Shown here in pieces: positions 35,160 to 45,778 of a DNA stretch of 64,000 bases. Numbering within the stretch: position 1 is the first letter of the stretch; every line of letters starts with the position of its first letter. A program made the position numbers and the translations under genes. The stretch is from NCBI GenBank assembly GCA_030998225.1, contig JAPYXD010000677.1:12213501-12277500 (forward strand). Reading direction: 5' to 3'. Origin of the DNA: Diplolepis rosae (lineage: Eukaryota; Arthropoda; Insecta; Hymenoptera; Diplolepididae). A model generated the notes under the pieces. The model ran no database searches, had not been told where the DNA came from, and worked only from the letters and a program-made list of their open reading frames with translations.

Positions 35160-35695
35160 CCCTGGAGAAAGTATCGGATGGAATTCATTCCGAGCCAATC
35201 AGAACTATTCCGATATCTGTATCCGAGCCAAAACGAATGATTCCGAACCAATCCGAAAAACGTTTTGTAACTCGTTTGATGAAAAATGGTAAAAAATCGA
35301 TCCGACCTTATCCAATTTAATCCGAGGCAGCTACTCGAATGAATCCAAACAATCTATCCGAATGAATCCGATCCAATTCGAAACCAAGTTTTCAATCCGA
35401 ATCAATCCGAGCTCGGATTGATCCAAACCGAATTTTCAATCAGAATCAATCCGAATCAATCCGAGGTCGGAATGATTCGGATTGAAAACTTGGTTTCGGA
35501 ATTGTTCGGATTCATTCGGATAGCTGCTTCGGATTAAATTGGATAAGGTCGGATCGATTTTTTTCCATTTTTCATCAAACGAGTTACAAAACGTTTTTCG
35601 GATTGGTTCGGAATGATTCGCTTTGGCTCGGATACAGATATCGGAATAGTTCTGATTGGCTCGGAATGAATTCCTATCCGATACTTTCGCCAGGG
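35160..35695. mobile_element. Long foldback made of 'AATCCGA' units
   Basis: A 536-bp near-perfect palindrome with ends CCTGGAGAAAGTATCGGAT and the inverse ATCCGATACTTTCGCCAGG. Arms of about 240 bp agree at about 95% and are filled with ATTCCGA/TCGGAAT and AATCCGA/TCGGATT repeats. Degenerate relatives are at 57797-58115 and 8985-9080. No TTAA or TA rule is evident at the ends. Confidence 0.7.
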
Positions 35696-35731
35696 AGATT
35701 CATGAATGTTATTTCACTTTCCTAATTCTTT

Positions 35732-36507
35732 TTAAGGGGACTAGGCAATTGTATTTCGAAAATTTTTACATTTTGTTTTTACTGTCTCACAAAAAAATGA
35801 AAGCAAGTACTGAAAAACTCTTTCATGTCGTGTTTACTTGTATATATATAATATAGTGAAAAAAATATAGTAGGAAGTAATGTTGTCGTAGCAAAATGGC
35901 GACGCAGTTTTCTAAAGTTCAACGTATTCTTTTTGGTTTTACACTGATATCTTTAATTAAATTGATGTAATTGACTTATGCAACGCAGAAATTGATATTT
36001 TCCCACACATCAACAAAAAATTGCGACTCATGAATTTTTTTGGAAACAAGAGTTTTTACAGATTATATTGGAGGATTCGTTGGAAATGATACATATTTTA
36101 CGTATTCTCAAATTTTTTCAATCCAATTTGAAACTACCTTCGCTTACTATCATTGCAAAGACAAAAAAAAAACGATAAACTTTAAAAATCTGCGCTGATA
36201 TATTGCTTCAACAATATTACTCTCTATGATGTTTTTTTACTCCAAATTATATAAATAAACACGACAGAAAGGAGTTTTTCAGTACTTGCTTTCAATTTTT
36301 TTGTGAGAGAGAAGAAAATGTACACTGAGAAATTTTTTTTGCAGAAATATTTAATTTTGCAATTGTTCTATATATCTTTCCTATGGCTATGTCAAAATTT
36401 ATCACGATTTGCTTGATAACCCAAAATTTCTGTAATCTATAGAAGTTTCTGCAAAAAAAATTTCTCACTGTAAAAATTCTCGAAAAACGATTCTCTAGTC
36501 CCTTTAA
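35732..36507. mobile_element. TTAA foldback with AGGGGACTAG ends
   Basis: TTAA 35732-35735 and TTAA 36504-36507 bound arms starting AGGGGACTAGGCAATTG and the inverse of AGGGACTAGAGAATCG. The arms include GAAAGCAAGTACTGAAAAAC and its inverse near 36275. A TA-flanked MITE (36323-36470) sits in the right arm. Confidence 0.65.
36323..36470. mobile_element. Nested 148-bp TA-flanked MITE (CACTGAGAAATT ends)
   Basis: Flanked by TA at 36321-36322 and 36471-36472. Ends CACTGAGAAATTTTTTTTGC and the inverse GCAAAAAAAATTTCTCACTG. The left arm of its host, read in reverse, runs AAAATGTAAAAATTTTCG without interruption (35755-35772), so it preserves the empty site. Confidence 0.7.
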
Positions 36508-37251
36508 AGGATCATACCACTCTAGCCCCCCCCCCCCCCCCCAGAAAAGGCAATCTTTAAGAATTTTTTTAGAGGTTGCTAATATAAATATTGATATAAA
36601 ACTTGATGGGCTTAATGAATAAACTTTTAAAATACATTGAAAACATTTTTTTTATCCATTTTACACAGTTTTTGTATACAAAAATGTCAGTTAAACACAA
36701 CTTTTTAAAAAGTAGGTAGGTTCCTGGCGCAGATAATTTCTTCTTGAAGAATCATCCGAAAGAGATAAAGCAAAGAGTTTTAGATTTAGTACGACAGTAG
36801 CTATATCCTGAACTTCAACGAATAAAATTCATTCAAAAATTTCAAAATGGCAGAATTCTTCGAAAAAAAACGTTTTTTTTTCACTGTTTTTTGCAACAAC
36901 AAAAAATAGTAAAAAATAACATTTTTACTTGGTTGAGGCTCAGGATATAGCTACTGTCGTACTAAATCTATAACTCTTTGCATTATATGTTTCAGATGGT
37001 CCTTCATGAAGAAATCATCTGCGCAAGCGACCTACCTACTTTTTGAAAAGTTGTGTTTAACTGACATTTTTGTACACAAAAACTGTGTAAAATCGATATA
37101 GAAAATGTTTTTCATGTATTTTAAGAGTTTATCCATTAAGCCCAACAAGTTTTGTATCAATATTTATAATAGTAACCTCTAAAAATTTTTTTTTTAAATT
37201 CCCTTTTTTGGGGGGGGGGGGGGATCTAAAGTAAGTGGTATGATCCCTTGA
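36504..37251. mobile_element. TTAA foldback with symmetric poly-C / poly-G tracts
   Basis: Shares TTAA 36504-36507 with the previous element; the right flank is TTGA (mutated) 37248-37251. Ends AGGATCATACCACT and AGTGGTATGATCC. Near-identical arms of roughly 320 bp (for example AAAAAGTAGGTAGGTTCCTGGCGCAG near 36707 and its diverged inverse near 37018). A run of 17 C at 36526-36542 mirrors 14 G at 37210-37223. Central TTTTTTGCAACAACAAAAAA. No ORF. Confidence 0.7.
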
Positions 37252-37259
37252 TATAATAC

Positions 37260-37860
37260 AAGTACAAAAATCACCTTGTTTGGTTAAATAAGTTGTTTTA
37301 TTCATAATAGATAAATTTATTAGAACAAATATAAATAACATTTTATATATAACAAAATTTAAAATAAAATGTGATGTTATTGAAATATTATCTGTGTTTA
37401 GGAAATTGATTATAAAATATTATTTTAAGTTTGCAATACCTTAAATTTTCATCTAGAAAGAAGTAGTGTTCCCTTTTAGCTAGAAAGTAAGCAAGAAACA
37501 CATTTTGAAAGGTCGTATTCGAAGAGTGTACGAGGATCCGTGACAGTAATGTCTTCTCTAATGCGTTCACTAGAGTGAAAAACGAGCGAAACTGAAAAGC
37601 TGCTTCGGAAAATAGGACCAATTTGAACCTCCGCGACCCAAAACTATTCTTTCGATATTTCTCTTTCTTTCCCTTCCCTTATTTTTCTCTGTCACTCACT
37701 TTTCTCGCTGATTCTATCTTTGCTAAAAATAACAATCGAAAACTTAAAAATAAAATAAATAAAAACGAGTACATGAGAGTATAAAACAATATGCACAAAA
37801 GTAAAAAACGAAGAAAGAAACAAAAATGTACATGTAAGAAACGATGTCTTTTTAAAAATT
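37260..37860. other. Intron, no feature seen
   Basis: AT-rich intron. Minus-strand open frames at 37388-37621 and 37679-37873 show no recognisable domain. Confidence 0.35.
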
Positions 37861-37863
37861 TTA

Positions 37864-38111
37864 TTAAGGTCATTTATTACTTATCCGATTCCTGCATTAC
37901 CGACATTTTTTCTCTCTAAACTCATCTCCATGCAAAATGATATATCGAGTTGAAAAATTTTAAAATTAAATAAAAGGCACTATCGAACCTATCTTGGATT
38001 TATGAATATAATTTAAGAGATTATTTTCTCGGCACTTCATTATACATGAAAATGATTTTAGTCAAAAAATGTCGGTAAGGTAGAAATCAAATACGTGATA
38101 CATGGCCTTAA
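37864..38111. mobile_element. TTAA foldback, 'gattcctgcattaccgac' family
   Basis: TTAA 37864-37867 and 38108-38111. Ends GGTCATTTATTACTTATCC and GGCCATGTATCACGTATTTG (inverse). Centre AATATAATTT. It ends only 155 bp before the second alternative slo exon. Confidence 0.7.
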
Positions 38112-38266
38112 ATTTTGATGAGGGGTCGAGAATATGGCTTTTAGCCCTGGAAATAAAAGCAATTATAAGGAATAAAAGTGTTTAAAGTGGTGAAGCAAAG
38201 TGGCTATTCTTGATAGAGTGGTTAGGGTTTCTGTTCTGACGGCAACGGTTGATTGTGGGTGTGTAG

Positions 38267-38358
38267 GCGGTGTTCGCCAGCTGGATCCCAGAGATTACGG
38301 AGCTTGCCGCGAACCGCTGCAAGTACGGTGGCCAGTACAAACGCGAGCGTGGACGCAG
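38267..38358 (+). CDS. slo: slowpoke alternative exon 2 of 3: S6 end and RCK1 linker
   Basis: Ninety-two bases encode [20 protein letters not shown], then [10 protein letters not shown] and two bases of arginine. It is the same length and phase as the sister exons at 32619 and 46919. The residue after A-S is tryptophan here, against S or C in the others. The acceptor GGGTGTGTAG has no pyrimidine tract (the preceding bases are GTTGATTGTGG), so it looks weak; the donor is CAG|GTATCC. It is GC-richer than its surroundings, as expected of an exon. Regulated or minor use seems likely, but that is inference. Confidence 0.92.
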
Positions 38359-38639
38359 GTATCCCAGAAATCCAAATACCTGGATTTAACCTAACCCCTA
38401 ATCTAGCCCTAACTAATTCCCAGGTAGTCGCATAGAGACGAGGAATAATTGTGGATAGCAAAGTAGTCCTCTTTTTCAGTCCGCATCATTTTTAAAAAAC
38501 ATATTATTTTTCTTGCTTTCTTGTTACATTTTTCTTGGAAAATAAGAATGCTTTCGATCGATTTGATTATTACTCACCTTGTTCAAAATTCGTTATATTA
38601 TATTGTTCTTCGATTTGTATTAGGTATTAACTTTTACTT

Positions 38640-38728
38640 TAAGGCCATTTTCCATTTATCGATTCCCATTTTATCGAGATTCCTTTGCCTGCAAACTAAC
38701 GTCCAGGCAGAGTGATATATCTCGTTAA
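38640..38728 (+). repeat. Solo left arm of a TTAA foldback ('cgattcc' family)
   Basis: TTTAA-GGCCATTTTCCATTTATCGATTCCC continues to GTGATATATCTCG, then stops at the next element's TTAA. Only one arm is present. Confidence 0.5.
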
Positions 38729-39088
38729 GGACATGGACCAACCTGCTAGCGTGACTAGATACCTACTTTGCCGACATTTTATTTTGTGTAACCCCATTTC
38801 TATTAAAAAAAGATAGGTAACTGAAAATTTGTAGAATTTAGTAAAATAGATCAATATAGGTTTGTCTGAACATCAATGTTGATAATTATAAAAAAAGGGT
38901 TCTTTGAAAAACACTAATTTTATAATTATAAACATTTATGACCAGACAGACCCATATTAGTGTATTTCATTTACTCTTACAAATTTTCAACTTGTTATCT
39001 CATTTTTTACCGAAATAAGGTTACACGAATTGAAAATGCTGGTAAGGTAGGAATCTAGTCACGTGACCAGGTTGGTCCATGGCCTTAA
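38725..39088. mobile_element. TTAA foldback, 'ccaacctggtcacgtgac' family
   Basis: TTAA 38725-38728 to 39085-39088. Ends GGACATGGACCAACCTGC and GACCAGGTTGGTCCATGGCC. Central ATAATTATAAACATTTATG and TGACCAGACAGACCC. It shares its right TTAA with the next element. Confidence 0.8.
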
Positions 39089-39530
39089 GGCCATGTATGA
39101 CTTATCCGATCCCTAGCTTACCGACATTTTTTTCCCGCCCTTCGCCTTTTCGCATTAATTAAGCTATCGAGTCGAAGCTTTGAGTAATTACGTAAAAAGA
39201 GCTAAGGAACATTTATTTGCTCCTTAAGGCCGTGTGATAGTGTCTGACGTCACATATTACATACGACAACTTTATTAATAAAATAATAGTTGAAATTATT
39301 ATTTTAATCATAAAACGGTCGTATATAATTGGTGACGTCAGAGCCTACCATACAGCCTTAATATTTATAATTATAAACAAATTTATTTTTGAAAACTTTT
39401 TTTTTTATAATTATAAAAATTTAATAGCAAATAAACGTTCCTTAGTGCTTTTTACAGAATTATTCAAAGTTTCAACACGATAGCTCAATTAATGTGGAAA
39501 TGCGAAGGACGTAAAAAAGTGTCGGTAATT
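39085..39530. mobile_element. TTAA foldback, 'cttatccgatccctagc' family, interrupted and 3' truncated
   Basis: Starts at TTAA 39085-39088 with GGCCATGTATGACTTATCC. The right arm (AACGTTCCTTAGTGC, GTGGAAATGCGAAGGAC, GTGTCGGTAA) breaks off near 39525. The centre holds a complete smaller TTAA foldback, 39224-39361. Confidence 0.7.
39224..39361. mobile_element. Small TTAA foldback 'gacgtcac' nested in a larger one
   Basis: TTAA 39224-39227 and 39358-39361. Ends GGCCGTGTGATAGTGTC-TGACGTCAC and GTGACGTCA-GAGCCTACC-ATACAGCC. Arms pair through ACATACGACAACTTTA and TAAAACGGTCGTATAT. It splits the host at a TTAA; sister hosts (near 45915) read on without the insert. A lone left arm of this family is at 54941. 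Confidence 0.75.
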
Positions 39531-39715
39531 ACAATATGTAAGGTTATTCAGGTAATATTTACAAAAATGGATTCTTGGTACCAGACAGACGTTAAGAAAA
39601 GAACAAAAGAGTCTGCCTGGTAGAGAAAATCTATTTCAATAATTAATTATCGAATAACTTTAGAGACTTTAATTGCAATTACTGACGTCACGTGGTCTGG
39701 TTGATCCATGGACTT
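39530..39715. repeat. Fragment of the 'gacgtcacgtggtctg' TTAA family
   Basis: GTAATTGCAATTACTGACGTCACGTGG... then TCTGGTTGATCCATGGAC-TTAA at 39680-39715 matches the right end of 48533-49116. The left end is the sequence after CGGTAATTACAATATG at 39528, where it abuts the truncated neighbour. Confidence 0.5.
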
Positions 39716-39771
39716 AAAAATGTTTCTGAAGGTCGATAAGAAAGGAATTGATAAGCGATACATGGCCTTAA
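39716..39771. repeat. Solo right arm of a TTAA foldback
   Basis: AAGGAATTGATAAGCGATACATGGCC-TTAA, ending at about 39771, is the right end of the 'cgattcc' family without a left partner. Confidence 0.45.
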
Positions 39772-40463
39772 TAAAAGTTTATTTGGTATACCACAATTCT
39801 TGAGAATGTGATTAAAATCATGATTGGTAATTGTATAAATAATATTACTTAGCAATGAATGTTTCTAGAATCCTGATAATTTTGCGGGAGTCCGAAGGAA
39901 TTTATTTGAAACTTGTCTGGTATCCAAGAGAAATTTATATAAAGGGATTTCTATTCAATTGCTATGAAATATCTCAAAAATGCTTTCGGCGATTCAATTA
40001 TCCAACGTTTAAAATTATATTTTTAATTTCTGACTTTTCACATTCTAATTTTCTCGAATTAAGGAAATTAAAAGGAACATCACACGTTTAAAATTAACTT
40101 TTTATTTTTAACTTTGTAGATAAAATTGCTTCAGAATCAATCTCAATCCTAATAATTGCATCGCTTTTATTTTGAAAACCTAATTCCATTAAAATCAATA
40201 ACGCAGTTATTTTTTGCCACAAAATGTATAAATAAGTTAAAAAGTCATATTTAGAAGAATCTTACTTGCATAAAACTAAAAAATAAATTGTCTAATATTA
40301 CATAATCGACATTCGAGAAATTTCGTAGATCGTCGAAGAATGAAAAACTTTTTGCAAAATTATTCTCTAAATCTATCACATTTATTTTCAAGTAATCAGG
40401 GCCGTATTTAGGTTAGTGGAGGCCCTGAGGCCAGTTGATGGTGTGGGTTCTTTACTAAACGTA

Positions 40464-40742
40464 CACGGAGAAACTTTTTATATCAATTTTTACTATAGTA
40501 TTTTTCAATTTAGGGAAGAACGTATCACTTTGAGAATTTTTGTTAGTAAAAATACTAAACTTTATAATAATGACATGAAACTTCAGCATAGTTCATAGCA
40601 AATTTTACTATAGTTTATACTAAAGTTTCATATCATTATTATAAGGTTTAGCATTTTTACTAACAAAAATTCTCAAAGTGATACGTTTTTCCCTAATTTG
40701 AAAAATACTATAGTAAAAATTGACATAAAAAGTTACTCCGTG
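40464..40742. mobile_element. TA-flanked foldback MITE (CACGGAGAAACTTTTTATA ends)
   Basis: TA 40462-40463 and 40743-40744 flank a 279-bp near-perfect palindrome. Ends CACGGAGAAACTTTTTATA and the inverse GTAACTCCGTG. Arms of about 125 bp contain TTTTTACTATAGTATTTTTC and CTTTGAGAATTTTTGTTAG. A larger relative is at 42572-43257. Confidence 0.75.
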
Positions 40743-40749
40743 TAAAAAG

Positions 40750-42565
40750 TCGAGTGAACAAAAACCAAACTGGAGTAATTATTATTTCTTCAATTCAAAG
40801 TTATTTATTTTATCTCGTGTAATTCATTAGGAAAAGCAATATATTTTGTAATATCATCAATTATTCGTATTATACATATGTTATCTTCAGGATAAAAAAA
40901 CTTTACGGGATTTTTTATTGAAGCAAACACATCGATAACATTTTCAGAAGATAAATCGCAAAAATGTCGGTTTCAGTGCTCAGAATTTTTTTTTGCAATT
41001 TTTTACGTGGCTGGTGGCGACCGAGGCCAGTGACCTCACTGGCCTTGTCCTAAATTCGGCCCTGCAAATAATAATCGATTTTCCGAAAGCTTTCTGAAGA
41101 TCCTGATTCCACAGAATCAATTGGAACATGTGACTTGAAAACAATTTAAAAGTTAAAGTATGCCCTGATTGGTCATTAAAGTTTGAGGATTTGAGAAAGG
41201 ACTGACGACTGCTATCTGTGATAACTAACCCTCTAACTGATAGCGTAAGAAATCCTAACTCCCAAGACCCGTGTTTTATTAGAAAGATCGCATCCTGGAT
41301 ATTATATCCAACACACTAAACTAACCCCATCAGACCCTTTCTTTATTAAGCCCATCTGCTGAATCACCGCTTTCTTACCACTTTTACCAGTTAGCAAATC
41401 TTGGTAACACATGCTGGTACATGCTTGGAATTTTGTAAAAAAAGAAAACACACATGACTCATACGATATTATAAATATAATACACACACCGTAGCTGAGA
41501 CTAAAATATGCTGCATCCGTTTATAATCTTACGTATACATATTTATCTATTTATCTATCGCCTTAAAACACAAGGTCACAATAGTTCGTTTCTGTATCTC
41601 CATCTCTCAAATTCGACGAGAGTAAGTAGTATTTGTAGAAAATCGGTAATTTCGTCGCGTAGAAAATCTTTATAGTCTTTCATTTTTTTTCTTGTTTGGT
41701 TTTTAGTTTTTGTTCACTTTATTGAATATCCTTTTACTTTTATATCGTATTAATTGAAAATTCTCTCTAGTCAAAGAGAGATGCGTTTTCTCGAATTCCG
41801 TGTTTTTTTGTTTTACAAACGTTTTGTTTTTTAAATTAGAATCTATATTTTTATTAATCTGCGTTTAAGTATGCCGCATGCTAAATCGATTTTATTAATG
41901 CAAATAGTGATAATCGGTGTGCCCGGAATATGCTCGTTTACATAAAACTGATTTTTAAAATAATTTATGTTTTTTATAGTACTGGTTTTTTATCAATGCG
42001 TTTTACCGAGCACACCGATATTCTTATGACTTAGTGCTTTCGGTAGAGATTGTTTCACTTAGGATCGGCATCAAGTAACAAAATTTTGCTTGGCCATTAA
42101 ATATTCAACGTGTTTAACATCTTTATCCTTCTCGTTACGCGATGACTCGATTTCTGATCGCGTACATTTTTTAAATCTCATGCAATTTATTATTTATTTA
42201 GTTATTTGAAAAATCGAAGGAATTTTGCATTATTTTCTATATTTACTTGAAGAAAAACAAACAAATAATGAAACTCTTCATTCTAATGTCGAGGATACTT
42301 ATAATTCTCCAGGGAACCTGAAATTTCGCACAAAGCACGCGTTCGATGCAAATTCTTTGAAGCGTGCATTGTTTTAATCATAAAATCCCAGAGCCTTGAT
42401 GCACCGCCAACATTTTTCCAACTCTTGCCTTTTCTACCAGCTTCATGGCGGAAGAAAGTGCTCGATTTCTGTTACGAATAGATTCATTTTCCATTTTGTC
42501 AATTAGAGCTCAAATTTTACTCATTAGTATTGGATATTATTCATAGTTTCAGTATAATTGATTGA
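40750..42565. other. Intron, few features
   Basis: Contains a small foldback at about 41911-42023 (ATCGGTGTGCCCGG and its loose inverse CGAGCACACCGAT). A minus-strand open frame at 41302-41487 is not recognisable. Otherwise plain intron. Confidence 0.35.
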
Positions 42566-42571
42566 TGTATA

Positions 42572-43257
42572 CACGGAGAAACTTTTTATAGCAATATATG
42601 CTTTAGTTCATAATGACAATTCTAAAAAATGTTAGGAATCTAGGGAAAATCAAGGTGCAATGGTAATTATTCCTAGCTGACTGGAAATTTTTCGCAGGCA
42701 AAATATTGAGTCGAAAAATTATATGAAACTTTAGTATAGGTTATAGTAAAGTTTGATACAATCTATAGTGGATTATCATATGAGGCCCTTAGAACAAAAG
42801 AAAAGTAAATATTGTTGCCATAGAAAAGTGAAACATAAAAACGGTTGGAGCAAAAGGAAAACAAATCTTTTTCAGCGGTAAAGGGAAACAAAATAAAGTT
42901 GGAGCAAAAGGGACTCGGTTGTCCTGCTTTTATGTTGGAGAAAAAGCGAGAGAACCGAGTTACTCTTTACCTCCAACTTTATTTTGTTACGCTCTACCGC
43001 TAAAAAATATTTGTCTCTCTTTTACTCCAATTTTATTTTGTTTCGCTTTACCGCTGAAGAAGATACGTCTTCCTTTTGCTCCAACTGTTTTTATGTTTCA
43101 CTTTTCTCTTACAACAATATTTACTTTCCTTTTGTTCTAAGCGCCTCATATTGTTCATCTAATGTTTAGTATTTCGCTGCGTGAAATTCTCACTGACACG
43201 TTTTTCCCTGAATTGAAACTTAGTTTAGAAAAAATTGTAAACTTGAGTTTCTCCGTG
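42572..43257. mobile_element. CACGGAGAAACTTTTTATA element, interrupted by another foldback
   Basis: TA-flanked (42570-42571, 43258-43259). The left end CACGGAGAAACTTTTTATAGC matches 40464; the right end AGTTTCTCCGTG is its inverse. The middle includes AAACTTTAGTATAGGTTATAG as in 40590-40640. It is interrupted by 42779-43150. Confidence 0.65.
42779..43150. mobile_element. Nested foldback TATGAGGC with 'GTTGGAGCAAAAGG' repeats
   Basis: Ends TATGAGGCCCTTAGAACAAAAG and the inverse AAGCGCCTCATA. Inside each arm are repeated GTTGGAGCAAAAG units (left) and CTTTTGCTCCAAC-like units (right), spaced by AAACAAAATAAAG-type spacers. The open frames at 42919-43140 and 42984-43169 are this repeat read through. 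Class unknown. Confidence 0.6.
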
Positions 43258-43259
43258 TA

Positions 43260-44735
43260 ATATTTGAAAACTGCATTTAATCCTGAATTTTAAATAGAAT
43301 GAAAAGGAAGTAAATTATTGAAGAATAAATTTTGATCCTTGTCACTAGAAATCGCAACAATTCAAGAAGTGATGTTTTCTTATATCAGTTGTAGATGGCA
43401 CTTAATTTTCCTCATGCACTTTATGTGTGCCTTAGTCACTTATATTAGACATTTTTCACGAAAATACGATGTGGTGTGCTGGTATGAATTTAATAGAATT
43501 CCTTGCATTACCATGCAAGATTCGTTTTTAGTCCTTAAGTAGAAACAACTTTTTTTTATATAAACGCCTAATTTATAAATACTTGATTTAACGAAATTTA
43601 ATTTCTAGATATTGCATTTAGGGAAACAATTTTAGCGATGAATCAGCCGTTTCGAGCAATTAGAGATGATGTAAGTGAAAATGTAATGGAAATTAAAATG
43701 AAATTTAAAGTAATGTTTCCCATAATTTCAACCGTCGAATTTTTAACCAATACGATTTCTTTAAGTTATCTGATGTCGGAAAATCGTAAAATAATCCTTC
43801 CTTCCTGTGTTCCTCCGTTGAAGAGCTTGATATTGATAGTTTTTCCTTTTTAACGAAGCACATGGTAGTCTAGCCTTAGATGTATTGATTAATCTTATGT
43901 TCCCGTATCTCGAACTTATTGTATATATCTATATGATTAAATATATTCAACAGATTGTATCATATTGTACAATTTATTTAAATGTCTATACAAAATTTCA
44001 CGATGATAAAGATCCGTTGGAACATCAAAACTTGGAAAAAAACCTTTCTTAAAAGCACAATATACTCTTCAACACACGATTAACAATTTTACTAAAAATA
44101 TTGTATGAGATAAAGTACTTTTTATTATAAAATATATTATTTCTTCCCATTAAATCGAGATCTCCAAATCCTTAACAATAGTAACAATGGCTCACGACGC
44201 TGCCGTTCTGACGTTGAATCCTCAGCCTTTTTCATTTTTTCAGGCTTCCTTCTCGACACAATGAGTTCATTAAATTTCCCACTTGGATTGCAGCGTATTT
44301 TATATAACAGCTCGTACAATAATTTCTTGATTAACAAATAATATATAATTAATACATCGTCTTACTGTTAGACATTCGATATGAAAAGTCCTGTAGGTTT
44401 GAAAACGGAATGGGCATTGCCTCCTTTTTTTTTGCAACATCTTGTAATTTACAAGACTCATGAGACTCTAATTAGCATTTTTTCAGGCAATGTCAATTCT
44501 CAACGCGAATTCAACGACCGACAGCAGTGCGTGAGCACCGCGAACAAAAGACAGCTTGTGAGATTGCAGACAAATCTTAAGGATGTTTGCTATCAAATTA
44601 TTTTTTAAAACTAACTTCAAGTTTTTCTTATTGATAACTAATTATTAACTATCAATTACCCATAATCATTCAACTCGTAACTAATTCAAAATTCTGTATT
44701 AATAATCCTTTCAAACGGAATAAGTAGTGAAGAAA
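43260..44735. other. Intron, no supported feature
   Basis: AT-rich. Open frames at 43339-43542, 43638-43853, 44137-44337 (minus) and 44381-44608 have no recognised domains and no fitting slo splice context. Confidence 0.35.
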
Positions 44736-44736
44736 C

Positions 44737-45087
44737 TTAAGGCCATCTTTCACTTGTAGATTCCTACTTTACCGATGTGTGTTTTTTGTAAACTCATCTT
44801 CATCGAAAGTTATATACCGGCTTATGGTTTCTGAACAAATAAAAAGTACGGTTGAAGATTTATCTACCCTTAAGATCAGCCAGACCACGTGACCAAATTT
44901 CTATAAAAGTTCATGTAAGATAACTTTTTCATTTTTCAAAATATCTTCTTGGAAATTTGGAATCGGGTAAAAAGCATTAACGAACGTTTATCTGCTCCTA
45001 AATTTTCATAATTATAAAGAAAATGTTTTCAAAAATAAAAATTTGTATATAATTATAAATAATCTGGGTCAGATAAACGTTCCTTAA
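44737..45087. mobile_element. First members of a TTAA foldback array (worn)
   Basis: TTAA sites at 44737-44740, 44870-44873 and 45084-45087. The first segment starts GGCCATCTTTCACTTGTAG ('cgattcc' family, left arm only). The second starts GATCAGCCAGACCACGTGACC and switches near 44960 to CGGGTAAAAAGCATTAACG, part of the 'ccgatccctacc' family centre. Insertions and deletions have left a mosaic. Confidence 0.5.
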
Positions 45088-45271
45088 GGGCATGTGATAC
45101 TTATGGAATTTGAAAATTTTATTGATTTCAAGTTTCTAAATTTTTGTGAACAAAATGCTTTTTACATAATTACTAAAAGGTTCAACTTGATAGTTTAATT
45201 AATGTGGGAATGCGAAAGACGGAAAAAAGTGTCTATAAGCCAGGGATCGGATAAGTCAAATATGGCCTTAA
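45084..45271. repeat. Mosaic right arm of 'ccgatccctacc' TTAA family
   Basis: After TTAA 45084 comes GGGCATGTGATACTTATGG, an end of the 12614 family, followed by a right arm ending GGGATCGGATAAGTCAAATATGGCC-TTAA (45268-45271). A short TTAA element seems to have landed in the loop of an older foldback; its own right end is not clear. Confidence 0.45.
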
Positions 45272-45623
45272 GGCCATGGATCAACCAGACCACGTGACCA
45301 TATTCCTGTAAAACTCCATGTTAGATAACAATTTCATTTTACAAAATATCTCCATAAAATTTTGGAAACTACAAGAGAAGACGATAATGAATGTCAGTCA
45401 ACTTCGTTTGAGTAAAACTTTTACGAAAATTTTTACAGTTAACTGTAATTATCGATAAGTTTTATAGGTTTTTTAAAAATTTTAACCAAAAAGAATTTAC
45501 CAGATGTGCTTTATTGTCTTTTCTTAAATTTTCAGAAAGGTGTTTTGTATATTGAAAATTTATCTTACATGGATGAATTAATGTATGATACAGTCACGTG
45601 TTTCGATTGATCCATTGCCTTAA
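45268..45623. mobile_element. TTAA foldback, 'ccagaccacgtgacc' family
   Basis: TTAA 45268-45271 to 45620-45623. Ends GGCCATGGATCAACCAGACC and CGATTGATCCATTGCC. Arms pair over TGTTAGATAACAATTTC and TTTATCTTACATGG. Sister copy at 46114-46455; a short derivative is at 50969-51112. Confidence 0.7.
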
Positions 45624-45778
45624 ATCTAACTATAAAAATTCAAAATTCGAGCGTTCTTCTTCAGTGCCTTTTATCTAATTTCACAAATTTTAAACTCGAT
45701 ATCTCATTCAACGTGGACATTAATCCAGATAAAAAAACATCGGTAACTAAGGAATCGATAAATGAAACATGACCTTAA
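45624..45778. repeat. Right half of a 'cgattcc' TTAA foldback
   Basis: From the shared TTAA, CGATATCTCATTCAACGTGG to AAGGAATCGATAAATGAAACATGACC-TTAA (45775-45778) is a right arm only. Confidence 0.5.

Noticed and set aside
42919..43169. Two overlapping frames with repeated serine/phenylalanine-rich wording
   Set aside because: Direct translation of the GTTGGAGCAAAAGG-repeat foldback.
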